From contig NZ_JABMKY010000011.1 in NCBI RefSeq assembly GCF_013204845.1, forward strand, positions 186,001-250,000: a stretch of DNA of 64,000 nucleotides, in the 5' to 3' direction. The stretch comes from Paenibacillus qinlingensis. GTDB lineage: Bacteria; Bacillota; Bacilli; Paenibacillales; NBRC-103111. This document shows positions 26,789 through 36,825 of this stretch, piece by piece. A program made the position numbers and the translations under genes. Positions within the stretch are counted from its first letter, which is position 1. Every line of letters begins with the position of its first letter. A model generated the notes under the pieces. It worked only from the letters and a program-made list of their open reading frames with translations, was not told the DNA's origin and made no database searches.

Positions 26789-29700
26789 TTATGGATTCAG
26801 ATGAAGTAAATTAAATATGGCTTGCGCACTTTCTCCACGACTTAAGATTGCTGAAGGTGCAAATACATTTGCTTCACGCCCCGTAACCAAGCCTAATTGT
26901 GCAGCTTGATTAACAAATGGTTTAGCCCATTCCTGTACGTTCATGAAATCTGAGAACTTAGAGTCCCCGGTCAGTTCCTTAACAAGGGGGTGTTTAATCA
27001 GGTAGGCTCTCACTAGCATCTTCGCCATCTGCTCACGACTCACGGTACCATTTGGATTAAAAATAGTATCTGTCATGCCTGTAACGATCCCTGACCGTTG
27101 AGCAATAGCAACTTCACTAGCAAACCAATCAGAAGATTTCACATCCTGATAAGGAGTGGAAGATGCTTCTTTCAAGCCTAATGCCCTTACAAGAAGAGCA
27201 GTAAATTCGGCACGTGTTATGCTGCGCTCTGGACCAAAGGAATCATCGTCCACACCGTTTACAATAAGTTTACGGCTCAGATCATCCACTGCTGCGTACG
27301 CCCAATGTCCATTGGCAACATCATTGTAAGTCTTGTTGAATTCGAAAATGCCGTACGTGCTGAAGTGGGAGATACTTGCTGTAATTGAGCTCTTGTCGTT
27401 TGATAATTGTCCATCTACATAAGCGAGTTCGCCATTTTCAGTCACATAATAGACTCCTGCTTTGGATGCATCGATGCCCTGCGGAACTGCAAATGTGAAA
27501 CGCATTGGATTGACAAATGTATTGATTTCCGTACTTGTCCCTTCAGAGCTCTGAACCGTTAACTTCAAGTGATAAACAGCAGCGGCATGAAGTTTAGCTC
27601 CATGTGCAATCCCGCCTTTATTCTCCAAGGATGTCAACTGATCCCCCGATACAGGGATAACGGAGAAGATAAGTTTAGACGTGCTGTCATTGCTCGGAAC
27701 TACTTGTTCAGCTGCTGTTAATACGGAATTAGGTATGGTGATGGATAAGGCATTCAACTGAAGAACGAGATCTTTGCTGCCGCCAAGTAGACTAGCTGTA
27801 TGCGCAGGCAATTGAATCGTTTCTACATTAGGTTTAACGGTAATCGTTACCTGTGTCTCATTCGTGCTTTGCAGCTCAGACACTTGAATTTCTTGGACAT
27901 CAGTAGCTGGCGCAGACGGCAACACTGAACCTTGTCCTGGATTTGGCGTTGGATCTGGATCTGGTTCCGGTTCGGGCTGAACATAAGTAATTGTCTTACG
28001 CTCACTAGCTGGGCTTTCATTATGAAGCCGATCCACAGCTGTTACGATATATGAGTAGGTTTCGGAGGAAATCGCACTTGTATCCACAATACTCTGAGTT
28101 GTATTTGGCTGTTTCCTGACTTGCTTCAATATGGTAGCAGGATTGTTGATGTCAGGCGCATCTTCGCCTTGTGCTCGGTAGATAACATAGTACGCTGTGT
28201 CTGCCTGTGTATCTCGCCAATTTAAGTTAACACCCGTACGTACAGACTGAGCGGAAACCTCTTGCAGGGCATCAGGCGCAACTGCATCCAGCCAGCTCAT
28301 TTTCGGCAATAAGGCAGGATAACGAAACAGTGAACTAGCAAGATTATCCCTCACGCCTAACGGATTATTAAGCACACTGCTTGCACCAAAGAGCATTGTA
28401 CCTTTCACATCTGCAAAATTACGATTGTACTTAATTTGATTAGAAATCTGTTCAGGATCTTGCCAGTTCGGATCGATGTCTTCACCGACTTTATAAACGC
28501 CATTACCTGTATACAGATTGACGTTTCTTCCTTTTACTTGCTCTTTCCACCAATCGACCAACTTATCGTAAGCCGCAGGACCGTAGTTAATATACCAATA
28601 TAACTGTGGGGTGACATAGTCAATCCAACCTTGTTGAATCCATTTGACGGTATCCGCATAAATCGTATCGTAGCTTTGCAATCCGTTCGTATCCGAACCA
28701 TCCGGTGAAACGGACTTATTCTTCCAGATACCAAATGGGCTTATGCCAAATTGTACATAGGGTTTCTCTAGTTTTATTTCCTGTGATAATGCTTGGATGA
28801 GTGAATCGACATTATGTCTACGCCAGTCGCCCAAGGAGAGGCCAGTTCCATACTGAGCAAACTCAGCACTATCTGGATAATCCACGCCCGTCACTGGATA
28901 TGGATAGAAGTAATCGTCAAAATGAACACCATCGATGTCATACTTTTTAACAACTTCCATCACGCTGTCGATAACATACTGTTTCACAGCTGGAATGCCG
29001 GGATTGTAACCAAGCTTTCCACCATAGTTGACTACCCACTCGGGGTGTAGTTTTGCTGGGCTGTTCGCGGCAAGTTTACTAGTGTCTTGATCATTCCTGA
29101 TCCGATAAGGATTGAACCAAGCATGGAATTCCATATTCCGCTTGCGAGCCTCTTCAATCATGAACGCCAGGGGATCATAGCCTGGATCTTGGCCCTGTGT
29201 GCCGGTTAACCATTCCGACCATGGATTAAGCTCTGATGGATAAAGCGCATCTGAAGTCGGTCTTACCTGTGTAATAATGGCATTGATACCCGTAGCGGCT
29301 AGGCTGTCTAGTAGGTCTTTGAATGCTTGCCGCTGTTGCTCGGCATTGACGACGCCTTTCTTCGGCCAGTCAATATTCTCAACCGATGCTACCCATGCGG
29401 CTCTCATCTCTCTTTTTGGAGCGGACTGAACCTGATTGACAACCAGCGAATAGGTTGCAGTTTTAGTTCCTAATGTGGCCGTAATCAGCGTTACCCCGAC
29501 ATTAGATGCTGTAATAACACCGGATGCATCAATCGTTGCTACATTTGTTTTACTGCTCGTGAAGGTAACGCCTTGGGACACCAAGACAGGTGCTTGCGGT
29601 TGATCAAGCAAGTTATAGATGGCATTTACGTTGGCCTGAAGGGTAGACCCAATTGTAAGCGAATGCACATCAGCTAACTGAATTTTTGTAAGTACGGGTA

Positions 29701-31189
29701 TGGGTTCAATAACGGTTACTAAGTAAGAAGCGGTTTGCCCACCGAACGTAGCTGTAATCGTTGAAGTACCCACGCTTAGTGCTTTTACTTTACCGGTGCT
29801 TTCCACAATAGCTACATCAGTATTAGAACTTGTCATATTCGCACCGCTAACAGATGTAACATCTAATTTAGCAGTTTGACCTGCAAAGGTAGCCCTTAAC
29901 AGCACGGCATTCGTTCTACCTGCTTCCAACGTCGGTGAACCAAATAATTCAATGGCATCAACAACAGGTGGCGTATCGCTTACGGTTAGCTCATAAACAG
30001 CTGGCTGTGCATCTGCATAGAGAGCAACAATCGATGTTTTGCCTGACTTTAGAGCTGTTACTTGACCATTGCCATCTACAGAAGCGATATCTGGACGGCT
30101 GCTCAAATAAGTGACACCGCTAGTTGTAAGTTCAGGAGCTACACTATCTTTTTTCGTTATATAAGCTTGTGCTGTTCTCGTTTGTCCGATTTGCATCGGT
30201 GTAAGTCCCTGAATGTCTAAACCAAACGTTGTCGTATTCGTATAGAAGACGCTTAATTGGTCGTAGTAAATAACGCTTGCATTCTTTCTCGTATTATTCG
30301 TTTCAACCACGTAGAGATCCATAAATTTATGATTGCTCGGAATATCGACGGTGACATACCGCCATCCTTTCCAGTTGATACCTGTTGCAGTTGGAACGAA
30401 ATCAATTGTGGCGACAGCACTCGTAGTTACATTCCTTAGTCGTGCACGAAGCCAATGCAGGGATTCATCTCCATAAACCCAGACACCAACCTTCAGAGGG
30501 TTATCTGTCATGGGACGATTTAAACTTCCAGTCGCTAAATCGTGTAAGCTCAGATACACTCCGAATGTACCGGGAGGACTCAATAACATGTTATATGAAA
30601 GCTTTGCTGAACTATTGCCGTAAAGTACCGGATCTGCTTGTCGATTGACAATACTCAAGACAGAAGATGAGGGGGGAGCTATAGGAGCTGTAGAAGTCGT
30701 TCTGTCCGCACTCAGCAGCGTTTTTCCATTTTTAGCTGTACTCTCGAAATCTTCAAAAACAGTAGACACTTTATTCCCTACTAGAACAAGGCTTGAAGTC
30801 GTAAGTCCATCATAAGTTGCATGCACATACCCGTGCGCGAAACCAGAAACAGCTGCTGGTGCGGTTAGTACCCCGCTAGATGAGATGGTGCCAATGCTGC
30901 TATCTGCTTGCCATGTCACCTGATCAGATGCAATGGGGACAGGAGTGCCAACTGAATCGTAAGCATTAAGCGTGTAAGTCTGAGTAGTACTGGGAGCAAT
31001 CGTGAGCGAAGCAGCAGTAAGTTCTATTTTGCTGTACGTAGCGTTCGTAACACTTACTGAATTTGCGGTTGTAGGAAGAGGGCTCTCATTTTCGGAAGCG
31101 TTTACATTGAATCCTAAAAATGAACTCATTAATATGGCAAGGGCTAACATCATAGAAACTTGCCTTCTAAATCTATTAAAACTAAACAT
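26789..31189 (-). CDS. S-layer-anchored glycosyl-hydrolase-like protein with Big and SLH domains
   Basis: 1466 residues with a signal peptide (1-32). A Big-like domain spans 50-138 and a jelly-roll-like region (FEDFESTAKNG to IYYDQLSVFY) 145-320. Three Big_2 domains occupy about 325-590. A GHL10/DUF187 catalytic-like domain lies at 591-925 (REMRAAWVASVENIDWPKKG, FHAWFNPYRI, GVHFDDYFYPYP, GISPFGIW), then FN3 (1000-1095), a Pro/Glu/Asp linker and three SLH repeats (1285-1466). SLH repeats bind pyruvylated wall polymer, so the protein sits on the cell surface. The GHL10 relatives act on wall or matrix glycans. RBS AAAGGAGG before the ATG. Confidence 0.9.
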   Translation of the reverse strand: MFSFNRFRRQVSMMLALAILMSSFLGFNVNASENESPLPTTANSVSVTNATYSKIELTAASLTIAPSTTQTYTLNAYDSVGTPVPIASDQVTWQADSSIGTISSSGVLTAPAAVSGFAHGYVHATYDGLTTSSLVLVGNKVSTVFEDFESTAKNGKTLLSADRTTSTAPIAPPSSSVLSIVNRQADPVLYGNSSAKLSYNMLLSPPGTFGVYLSLHDLATGSLNRPMTDNPLKVGVWVYGDESLHWLRARLRNVTTSAVATIDFVPTATGINWKGWRYVTVDIPSNHKFMDLYVVETNNTRKNASVIYYDQLSVFYTNTTTFGLDIQGLTPMQIGQTRTAQAYITKKDSVAPELTTSGVTYLSSRPDIASVDGNGQVTALKSGKTSIVALYADAQPAVYELTVSDTPPVVDAIELFGSPTLEAGRTNAVLLRATFAGQTAKLDVTSVSGANMTSSNTDVAIVESTGKVKALSVGTSTITATFGGQTASYLVTVIEPIPVLTKIQLADVHSLTIGSTLQANVNAIYNLLDQPQAPVLVSQGVTFTSSKTNVATIDASGVITASNVGVTLITATLGTKTATYSLVVNQVQSAPKREMRAAWVASVENIDWPKKGVVNAEQQRQAFKDLLDSLAATGINAIITQVRPTSDALYPSELNPWSEWLTGTQGQDPGYDPLAFMIEEARKRNMEFHAWFNPYRIRNDQDTSKLAANSPAKLHPEWVVNYGGKLGYNPGIPAVKQYVIDSVMEVVKKYDIDGVHFDDYFYPYPVTGVDYPDSAEFAQYGTGLSLGDWRRHNVDSLIQALSQEIKLEKPYVQFGISPFGIWKNKSVSPDGSDTNGLQSYDTIYADTVKWIQQGWIDYVTPQLYWYINYGPAAYDKLVDWWKEQVKGRNVNLYTGNGVYKVGEDIDPNWQDPEQISNQIKYNRNFADVKGTMLFGASSVLNNPLGVRDNLASSLFRYPALLPKMSWLDAVAPDALQEVSAQSVRTGVNLNWRDTQADTAYYVIYRAQGEDAPDINNPATILKQVRKQPNTTQSIVDTSAISSETYSYIVTAVDRLHNESPASERKTITYVQPEPEPDPDPTPNPGQGSVLPSAPATDVQEIQVSELQSTNETQVTITVKPNVETIQLPAHTASLLGGSKDLVLQLNALSITIPNSVLTAAEQVVPSNDSTSKLIFSVIPVSGDQLTSLENKGGIAHGAKLHAAAVYHLKLTVQSSEGTSTEINTFVNPMRFTFAVPQGIDASKAGVYYVTENGELAYVDGQLSNDKSSITASISHFSTYGIFEFNKTYNDVANGHWAYAAVDDLSRKLIVNGVDDDSFGPERSITRAEFTALLVRALGLKEASSTPYQDVKSSDWFASEVAIAQRSGIVTGMTDTIFNPNGTVSREQMAKMLVRAYLIKHPLVKELTGDSKFSDFMNVQEWAKPFVNQAAQLGLVTGREANVFAPSAILSRGESAQAIFNLLHLNP

Positions 31190-31334
31190 ACATTTGCCTC
31201 CTTTATTGTGGTAGTTGTCGTGAACTAGTTACCATGATAATCAAAAATTATTATGTTTGCAATAAAATTTTAAATTATTAGTTTTTATTGAAGTTTTATT
31301 TCAAATAAATATATCCAAATATTCAATGCAAAAA

Positions 31335-31368
31335 AACACAAAAACCCGCATAGTAGCAGGCTTTTGTG
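31335..31368 (-). terminator. Intrinsic terminator of the M6 protease gene
   Basis: On the minus strand AAAAGCCTGC pairs with GCGGGTTTTT (two G-U pairs), then a T-rich tail. The AT-rich gap from here to 31200 holds nothing else I can name. Confidence 0.65.
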
Positions 31369-31377
31369 TGAACATAA

Positions 31378-33759
31378 TTACTTATGAATCCAAACTAATC
31401 CAGCAGAATTATCTTTGGCTTCACCGACGACTCGGAACTTTAATCCATATTTCGGCACTAGGCGTCCGGCATCTGGTATCAATGTATTCATATAGCTCTT
31501 GGCATCAGAGAATTCTTCGACGCCTTGCAGAGACTTATACGTATACTCACCACGGGTAGGGTTGTTGATGTACCAAGATGGTGTTTTGTCCAGCGAGAAG
31601 GCTGCATCTGCTACTTGATAACGCGTCGTTTGAGAGACAGAATCTTGTCCGTCTTTCTTGAAAATCATCGCATCAGCGTGCGAATCCACGACACCGAGGA
31701 AGCCTTGTCCAGGATGGATACCAGTCCAGTTATCCAAATAACTGTCATCTGCGTACCACACGAGAAGTCCTGTATTATATTTGACACCACGGCTAAAAGC
31801 TAAAGCTTTATCAGACCCTGCGTAGTTTCTCCACTCCAGATAGTAATAGTGTTTCTTAAATTCAATCCCGTTCGAGACGACAAAGCCGTCTAGTTTAAAC
31901 TGGGAAGCTCCTTCGGCATCATCGGAGAACACAACTTGACCATTGACAGTTAATTTCGCATTATCCATTGCAAAACCATTCAATGCAAGCCCGCCATCCG
32001 TGACGTAGTCGAAGTGGAGAGTTACTTTTTTACCAGCAAAACGGCTTAAATCATAGGACTTGTCTACCCAAGCTCCGTTCGTGGTTTCAGCACGTGCATC
32101 GCCATTCGTGTCCGTATCACCAATGATATCGAGGGTAACTTGTTCGTTGTAGGTCGAAGCTGTAACGGTTAAGTAGTCATATTCGAACTCGACCTCATAA
32201 AGGGATTTAAAGTCAAATTTCGCCGTTTGTGCTTGCGATAAATCAAATTCAGGTGTGGAAAGCGTCGTATGAAGATTGTCGCCTTTTGTGCTGTAATAAT
32301 ACTTCGTCCCGAATGCTGGCTGGATGCCTGCCACTGCTTTATCCGGCAAAGTCACTTTGACGATACCTGGATTGTTGGACTTCGTTACACTCTGATCAAT
32401 GATGGCGGCTTTACCTAATTTCGTAATGTCGGAAGAATCAATTTCAGTCACATTGGCCCAGTTGCCACCCATGGTTTTCTGGAAGAACTCTTTATTTTGA
32501 GGTGAAAAAGAACTAGGCGTTGTCCCAGCAATATTGCCGTTCCAACTGCCACCGCTCATGATGGACCAAGAGGCAATGGGCTCCCCTTGCCCGGAATACT
32601 GGGTATCATATTCATCTGGTAATCCTAAATCATGACCATATTCATGAGCAAAAACGCCAACAGCACCATCCTCAGGCTGGATCGTATAATCATAAGCAGC
32701 CATTTGGCCACCCCAATAATCTACACCTGCTGTTGTTCCTGGAATTGCATACACGCTACTAAGTGTCCAACGATGAGACCAGATGGCATTATCGCCTAAC
32801 TGACCGCCGCCAGCTTCTTGGCCCGTACCCGCATGAATAATCATCAGATGATCGACTAGACCATCAGGTTCATTTTGATTGCCATCGCCATCTAAATCAT
32901 ATAAGTCAAACTTGTCATAGTCAGCTAATTTGAGGCCGGTAGCCACCGCAGCATTCAGTGCATCTTTTACTAGATCTCGAGGCCCTTTGGGGTTGAGATT
33001 ATCATGACCTCCCGCAGGGTTGTCATCACCGTATTCTACGGCTTTGCCTGGAACGGTTAACCAATCGGAGACATAGCCATTTACCGTATAACTGCCACCG
33101 GATTGCTCTTCGTAGTATTGTTTGAAGGTTTTGATCTTAGAGCCATCGAATAAAGTGAAATCTTTATTGCCAAACATGAGCTTCTGATAGTGGTCACGAT
33201 TAAAATCTTTGGCAAACATGAATCCAGGTTCTTGCTTGACATTGTTATGTTTAAAATCCGAGAATTCGGTCAAAAGAACAAGGACTTTATCCTCGCGCAC
33301 GGGACCGTTGTAGGCATCTTGTTTAGCGGATGGAATGGGGATGCCACCCGGGAGACCATTCTTCAAATCGAGATGGCCTTTGTTTAATTGTGATAAAAGC
33401 TTGCCTTTTTGCTTTGTAATGAAATCCTTCGATCTTTTGTCGATCTCATTATTTTGCTTGTCCATTTTGGTTGTTGGAGCCAGTTTATTGTTCTTTGCAG
33501 CAACATACGATTTGACAGCTTTGCTGATTTGTTCAGGTGTAGCACTTTTACTTAATAGACCTCGGTCCATTAACCCTTTGGCCAAGCGGTCATCATCGAT
33601 GATATTGAAATCGACCGGTGCTGCTTCGAGTGCTTCAGCGTGATCGGAATCTGCTGCAAACGCAGATGTCGCTGTTGTGAATGCAGCCGTTGAGAAAAGT
33701 CCTGCGGTTAAGCTTGTTGCTAGTAAAACTCTAGTCATCTTCGAGGTGTAGTTTTTCAA
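31378..33759 (-). CDS. M6 family metalloprotease (immune inhibitor A type)
   Basis: About 793 residues. A signal peptide ([16 protein letters not shown], cleavage near AFAAD) and a propeptide lead into the catalytic domain with zinc motif [14 protein letters not shown] (H372, E373, H376). A beta-rich domain ([20 protein letters not shown]) and C-terminal region follow. InhA-type enzymes are secreted and degrade host or environmental proteins. The TTG at 33759 is chosen because GCAGGAGG lies 7 nt upstream; the frame extends to an ATG at 33801 without a site. Confidence 0.93.
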   Translation of the reverse strand: MKNYTSKMTRVLLATSLTAGLFSTAAFTTATSAFAADSDHAEALEAAPVDFNIIDDDRLAKGLMDRGLLSKSATPEQISKAVKSYVAAKNNKLAPTTKMDKQNNEIDKRSKDFITKQKGKLLSQLNKGHLDLKNGLPGGIPIPSAKQDAYNGPVREDKVLVLLTEFSDFKHNNVKQEPGFMFAKDFNRDHYQKLMFGNKDFTLFDGSKIKTFKQYYEEQSGGSYTVNGYVSDWLTVPGKAVEYGDDNPAGGHDNLNPKGPRDLVKDALNAAVATGLKLADYDKFDLYDLDGDGNQNEPDGLVDHLMIIHAGTGQEAGGGQLGDNAIWSHRWTLSSVYAIPGTTAGVDYWGGQMAAYDYTIQPEDGAVGVFAHEYGHDLGLPDEYDTQYSGQGEPIASWSIMSGGSWNGNIAGTTPSSFSPQNKEFFQKTMGGNWANVTEIDSSDITKLGKAAIIDQSVTKSNNPGIVKVTLPDKAVAGIQPAFGTKYYYSTKGDNLHTTLSTPEFDLSQAQTAKFDFKSLYEVEFEYDYLTVTASTYNEQVTLDIIGDTDTNGDARAETTNGAWVDKSYDLSRFAGKKVTLHFDYVTDGGLALNGFAMDNAKLTVNGQVVFSDDAEGASQFKLDGFVVSNGIEFKKHYYYLEWRNYAGSDKALAFSRGVKYNTGLLVWYADDSYLDNWTGIHPGQGFLGVVDSHADAMIFKKDGQDSVSQTTRYQVADAAFSLDKTPSWYINNPTRGEYTYKSLQGVEEFSDAKSYMNTLIPDAGRLVPKYGLKFRVVGEAKDNSAGLVWIHK

Positions 33760-33820
33760 TAGGAGACCTCCTGCAAAATAGAGTATGAAACTGAAAGACA
33801 AACCGATAACAAAATCAAAA

Positions 33821-33850
33821 TCGAAATCGAAATCGAAATCGAAATCGAAA
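33821..33850. repeat. Hexanucleotide microsatellite (TCGAAA)
   Basis: About five tandem TCGAAA units, flanked by degenerate copies, in the upstream region of the M6 protease gene. Changes in unit number could alter promoter spacing. Confidence 0.8.
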
Positions 33851-33894
33851 ACAAAATCAATCTATGTATTTGACCAATGGTTATTTTAATTAAA

Positions 33895-33917
33895 TACTAG
33901 ATTCGACTAGTCTAGTA
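33895..33917. promoter_or_regulatory. Inverted repeat upstream of the M6 protease gene
   Basis: TACTAGA and TCTAGTA separated by 9 nt. The half-site ACTAGA is shared with the repeat at 3360-3380. Confidence 0.35.
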
Positions 33918-34123
33918 AGTGCTTATGGTCCTGCTTACATGGACCCACCCATATATTTCCTTATTCGACATGGGGTCTCTGATTTTGTCGTTTGATAGCG
34001 TCGTAGATGACAAAAAAGGAAACGCGGGCTTCCTCTCGAATTTGTATGGCTATGCGCATGAGAGGGATGTGGCAGCTGTGCGGCGAGGCGAGGAAAGAGC
34101 CGCGGCGCGACGAGGAAAGGGCA

Positions 34124-34828
34124 CAGTAACGCCCTTTTTGGGCGTTACAGCTAGAGTCGCTCCGGCGCGCAGTAGAAATAAGGCCCATTTTGGGCCTTAT
34201 AGTGCTCCCGCGGCTGGCACGCGGCGAGGAAAGAGCACAGTAACGCCCTTTTTGGGCGTTACTGCTAGGGGCGGCGCCGGGGCGCAGGAGAATAAGGCCC
34301 ATTTTGGGCCTTACAGTGCTCCAGCGGCTGCCGCGAGGCGAGGAAAGAGCACAGTAACGCCCTTTTTGGGCGTTACAGCTAGGGCGGCGCCGGCGCGCAG
34401 GAGAATAAGGCCCTTTTCGGGCCTTATAGTGCTCCCGTGGCTGCCGCGCAACGAGGAAAGAGCACAGTAACGCCCTTTTTGGGCGTTACAGCTAGGGCGG
34501 CGCCGGCGCGCAGAAGAATAAGGCCCATTTCGGGCCTTACAGTGCTCCCGCAGCCGCGGCGCGACGCGGAAAGAGCACAGTAACGCCCTTTTTGGGCGTT
34601 ACAGCTAGGGGCGGCGCCGGCGCGCAGGAGAATAAGGCCCATTTTGGGCCTTATAGTGCTCCCGCGGCTGCCGTGCGACGAGGAAAGAGCACAGTAACGC
34701 CCTTTTTGGGCGTTACAGCTAGGGTCGCGCCGGGGCGCAGGAGAATAAGGCCCATTTCGGGCCTTACAGTGCTCCCACGGCTGCCGCGCGGCGCGGAAAG
34801 AGCACAGTAACGCCCTTTTTGGGCGTTA
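34124..34828. repeat. Tandem array of two alternating perfect hairpins, 113-114 bp period
   Basis: Six full units and a seventh partial begin at 34124, 34238, 34352, 34465, 34578, 34692 and 34805. Each unit has hairpin H1 (TAACGCCC, loop TTTTT, GGGCGTTA), invariant in all seven. Six also carry hairpin H2 (TAAGGCCC, loop ATTTT, ATTTC or TTTTC, GGGCCTTA). Spacers are GC-rich and vary more. The last H1 ends 9 nt before the GNAT ribosome site. The gap 33760-34123 holds the protease upstream region and nothing else clear. Confidence 0.9.
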
Positions 34829-34849
34829 ACCATAAAAGGAGGGGTCCCC

Positions 34850-35332
34850 ATGTTCACATGTAGATCAGCAACTATCGAGGATTTCGAGACTATTAGCTCC
34901 TTTCCGCGCAATGCAGAAGAGCTGTACTATATGTCACCTGTGCTGCAATACCCACTTACTTCTGAACAACTCGTGGAATCAACCAAGAGTAGATTAAAGC
35001 AAACGGTCGTGGTAGATGAGAAGGGGCAGATACTGGGGTATGCAAATATATATGGTGTAGAGGATAATAAACACTGTTGGCTTGGCAACGTTATTGTTTC
35101 TCCGGAAGCCAGAGGTACGGGAGCGGCCGAATCTTTAATCCGCACAATGATGGCAAAAGCAAAAGATGAGCTAAAGGTGCAAGAGCTGCATCTCGTTTGC
35201 CATAATGTGAACACAAGAGCATTGATATTTTACACTAAGCTAGGGTTTAAGCCCTATTTGGTAGAGAAAAAAACAAATCATACGGGACAAACCATAGCGG
35301 GTATACGGATGAAATTGACTGTTTCGGAGTAG
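34850..35332 (+). CDS. GNAT family N-acetyltransferase
   Basis: 160 residues with the acetyl-CoA motif VIVSPEARGTGAAESLIRTM and the C-terminal NTRALIFYTKLGFKPY, which are standard GNAT signatures. The substrate is unknown. RBS AAGGAGGGG follows right after the hairpin array. DHFR begins 27 nt after the stop, so the two are probably co-transcribed. Confidence 0.9.
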   Translation: MFTCRSATIEDFETISSFPRNAEELYYMSPVLQYPLTSEQLVESTKSRLKQTVVVDEKGQILGYANIYGVEDNKHCWLGNVIVSPEARGTGAAESLIRTMMAKAKDELKVQELHLVCHNVNTRALIFYTKLGFKPYLVEKKTNHTGQTIAGIRMKLTVSE

Positions 35333-35359
35333 TAAATCTATTGGAAGGCAGTGATCGCT

Positions 35360-35851
35360 TTGACAATCTCATTCATCGTAGCAATGGACAAGAATCGCGT
35401 TATTGGTAAAAATAATGATCTGCCGTGGCGACTCCCCAAAGAGTGGCAGTACGTAAAGAAAACGACGATGGGGCATTCAATCATTTTGGGGAGGAAGAAT
35501 TTTGAGTCTATCGGCAAAGCGTTGCTTGGCAGACGGAACATCATTCTGACTAGAGATACGAGCTATTCTGCCAAGGGGTGCGAGGTCGCCCATTCCGTTA
35601 AAGAAGTCATAGCCATGTGCAGTGGAGAAGAAGAGATCTTCATTTTTGGCGGAGAGGAAATTTACCGTCTATTCCTACCCTATGCGGACAAGCTGTATAT
35701 GACTAAGATCGATTATGAATTCGATGGAGATACCTACTTTCCAGAGGTTGACTATACGGAGTGGGATGAGATTTCCGCCCAACAGGGAATTACAGATGCA
35801 GAGAATCCGTATATCTATAATTTCTATGTGTATGCAAAAAGGGGGCAGTAA
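35360..35851 (+). CDS. folA: Dihydrofolate reductase
   Basis: 163 residues with the DHFR motifs SFIVAMDKNRVIGKNNDLPW (catalytic acidic residue after the NNDLPW loop), GHSIILGRKNFESIG, IILTRD and IFIFGGEEIYRLFLP. It reduces dihydrofolate to tetrahydrofolate with NADPH. The TTG at 35360 fits GGAAGG at 35343; the GTG at 35351 is too close. There is no thyA next to it, so it may be an extra DHFR copy. A terminator follows. Confidence 0.93.
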   Translation: MTISFIVAMDKNRVIGKNNDLPWRLPKEWQYVKKTTMGHSIILGRKNFESIGKALLGRRNIILTRDTSYSAKGCEVAHSVKEVIAMCSGEEEIFIFGGEEIYRLFLPYADKLYMTKIDYEFDGDTYFPEVDYTEWDEISAQQGITDAENPYIYNFYVYAKRGQ

Positions 35852-35888
35852 CCGTGCAGGGCACGAGCGTCACTTTCGTTGAACAAAT

Positions 35889-35933
35889 AAAGCCTGTATA
35901 TCCCTTCATAAAAAGGAGACATACAGGCTTTTT
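35889..35933 (+). terminator. Intrinsic terminator after DHFR
   Basis: AAAGCCTGTAT pairs with ATACAGGCTTT, then T-rich. Confidence 0.9.
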
Positions 35934-35950
35934 CATTGTGCGCATAGCTT

Positions 35951-36105
35951 TTATTTAACTGAGAATAGCTTGGACATGTAATCCAACCCTTTAACTTGCC
36001 CCATGGCTAGAGGTCCCCAAATTTCGGTCTTTGCCGATGAAGATGTACTCCGGATTCAATTCACTAATGCCCTCCAGCGTAATTTCACCGACATTTTTCA
36101 TCCTC
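35951..36105 (-). pseudogene. Remnant of an ABC binding-protein gene (3' end, frameshifted)
   Basis: On the minus strand one frame reads GEITLEGISELNPEYIFIGK and another continues IWGPLAMGQVKGLDYMSKLF to a TAA at 35951. Both are typical of the end of FecB/FeuA-type binding proteins but lie in different frames. Only about 50 codons remain. Confidence 0.5.
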
Positions 36106-36113
36106 TCAAAAGG

Positions 36114-36264
36114 TTTAAATTCGAGTCGTACTCTGCGGCGGATGATTTGGAGGTGAAAGCTTACAATAAGACATTCAGCTGAAAGCTCCGCTTAATCAAT
36201 GAGAGTGCTGTCGAAACTGGTCAGGTCGGTTTCTATAAGCAAACGGTAAGAGTGAATGTGAGTT
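36114..36264 (+). pseudogene. Fragment of an unknown gene with an in-frame stop
   Basis: Reads FKFESYSAADDLEVKAYNKT, then a TGA at 36180, then KLRLINESAVETGQVGFYKQ to a TAA at 36264. The even, protein-like composition on both sides of the stop suggests decayed coding DNA. Family not recognised. Confidence 0.4.
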
Positions 36265-36318
36265 AAGACATTTCATGCATGCAGACTGCCTGACACGAAG
36301 GCGTGTTGGGTGGTTTTT

Positions 36319-36624
36319 TTATTGAGCTAACACCTTAATGCCCATGACAATATTCCAGATAAATACGACCAAATAGGCAAGCCCGGTTAGTATCAATGGT
36401 ATGATGAACTGTGACATGTGACCGCCATTAACTATGCTGTTTAAACCCAATATCCAGGTAAGAATGAAGCCTGCGATGGGCAAGCAATGTGAGAGGAACG
36501 CCCATTTGGCGTGATGCTTAACCTCTCGGTCCGTAACAACGAAATAAATAACGATGGGCAAAAGAAAAGGAGCGAAAAATACGCTGAAATAGCTTAAAGC
36601 GGATAATATATGCCGGTTATCCAT
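36319..36624 (-). CDS. DUF4870 small membrane protein
   Basis: 101 residues with three hydrophobic segments (FSVFFAPFLLPIVIYFVV; LPIAGFILTWIL; LILTGLAYLVVFIWNIVMGI) and the family motif REVKHHAKWAFLSH. Function unknown. GGGAGG precedes the ATG. A hairpin with a T run at about 36280-36317 on the plus strand may end transcription from the remnant side. Confidence 0.88.
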   Translation of the reverse strand: MDNRHILSALSYFSVFFAPFLLPIVIYFVVTDREVKHHAKWAFLSHCLPIAGFILTWILGLNSIVNGGHMSQFIIPLILTGLAYLVVFIWNIVMGIKVLAQ

Positions 36625-36728
36625 AAAAGCCTCCCATTTTCTAATTTGTTAGATAAGAAGTAATACGCCTCGTTTTAGGTATTTATTACAAGACTTCCTA
36701 TGGGGGAAATAAACCCTACTCTACCATG

Positions 36729-36770
36729 AAAGCCGCTCTTAAGGTCTTCCGACCTTAGGAACGGCTTCTT
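36729..36770. terminator. Intrinsic terminator (probably bidirectional)
   Basis: AAGCCG...TAAGGTC, loop TTCC, GACCTTA...CGGCTT. It lies just past the stop of the minus-strand aldo/keto reductase gene. Confidence 0.75.
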
Positions 36771-36825
36771 TGTTTAGCTTATTTGGCAGAAAATAGTTTA
36801 TTCATATAGTTCCAAGCTTTTGACT

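Noticed and set aside
33919..34470. 183-codon ORF through the hairpin array, with a 38-residue repeat
   Set aside because: The frame follows the 114-bp period only in the first units; 113-bp units break it. There is no ribosome site, and conservation sits in the hairpin stems and not in codons.
34124..34828. CRISPR-like array of short repeats and spacers
   Set aside because: The spacers are themselves repeated copies, the period is 113-114 bp and no cas genes are present. It is a tandem repeat, not a CRISPR array.
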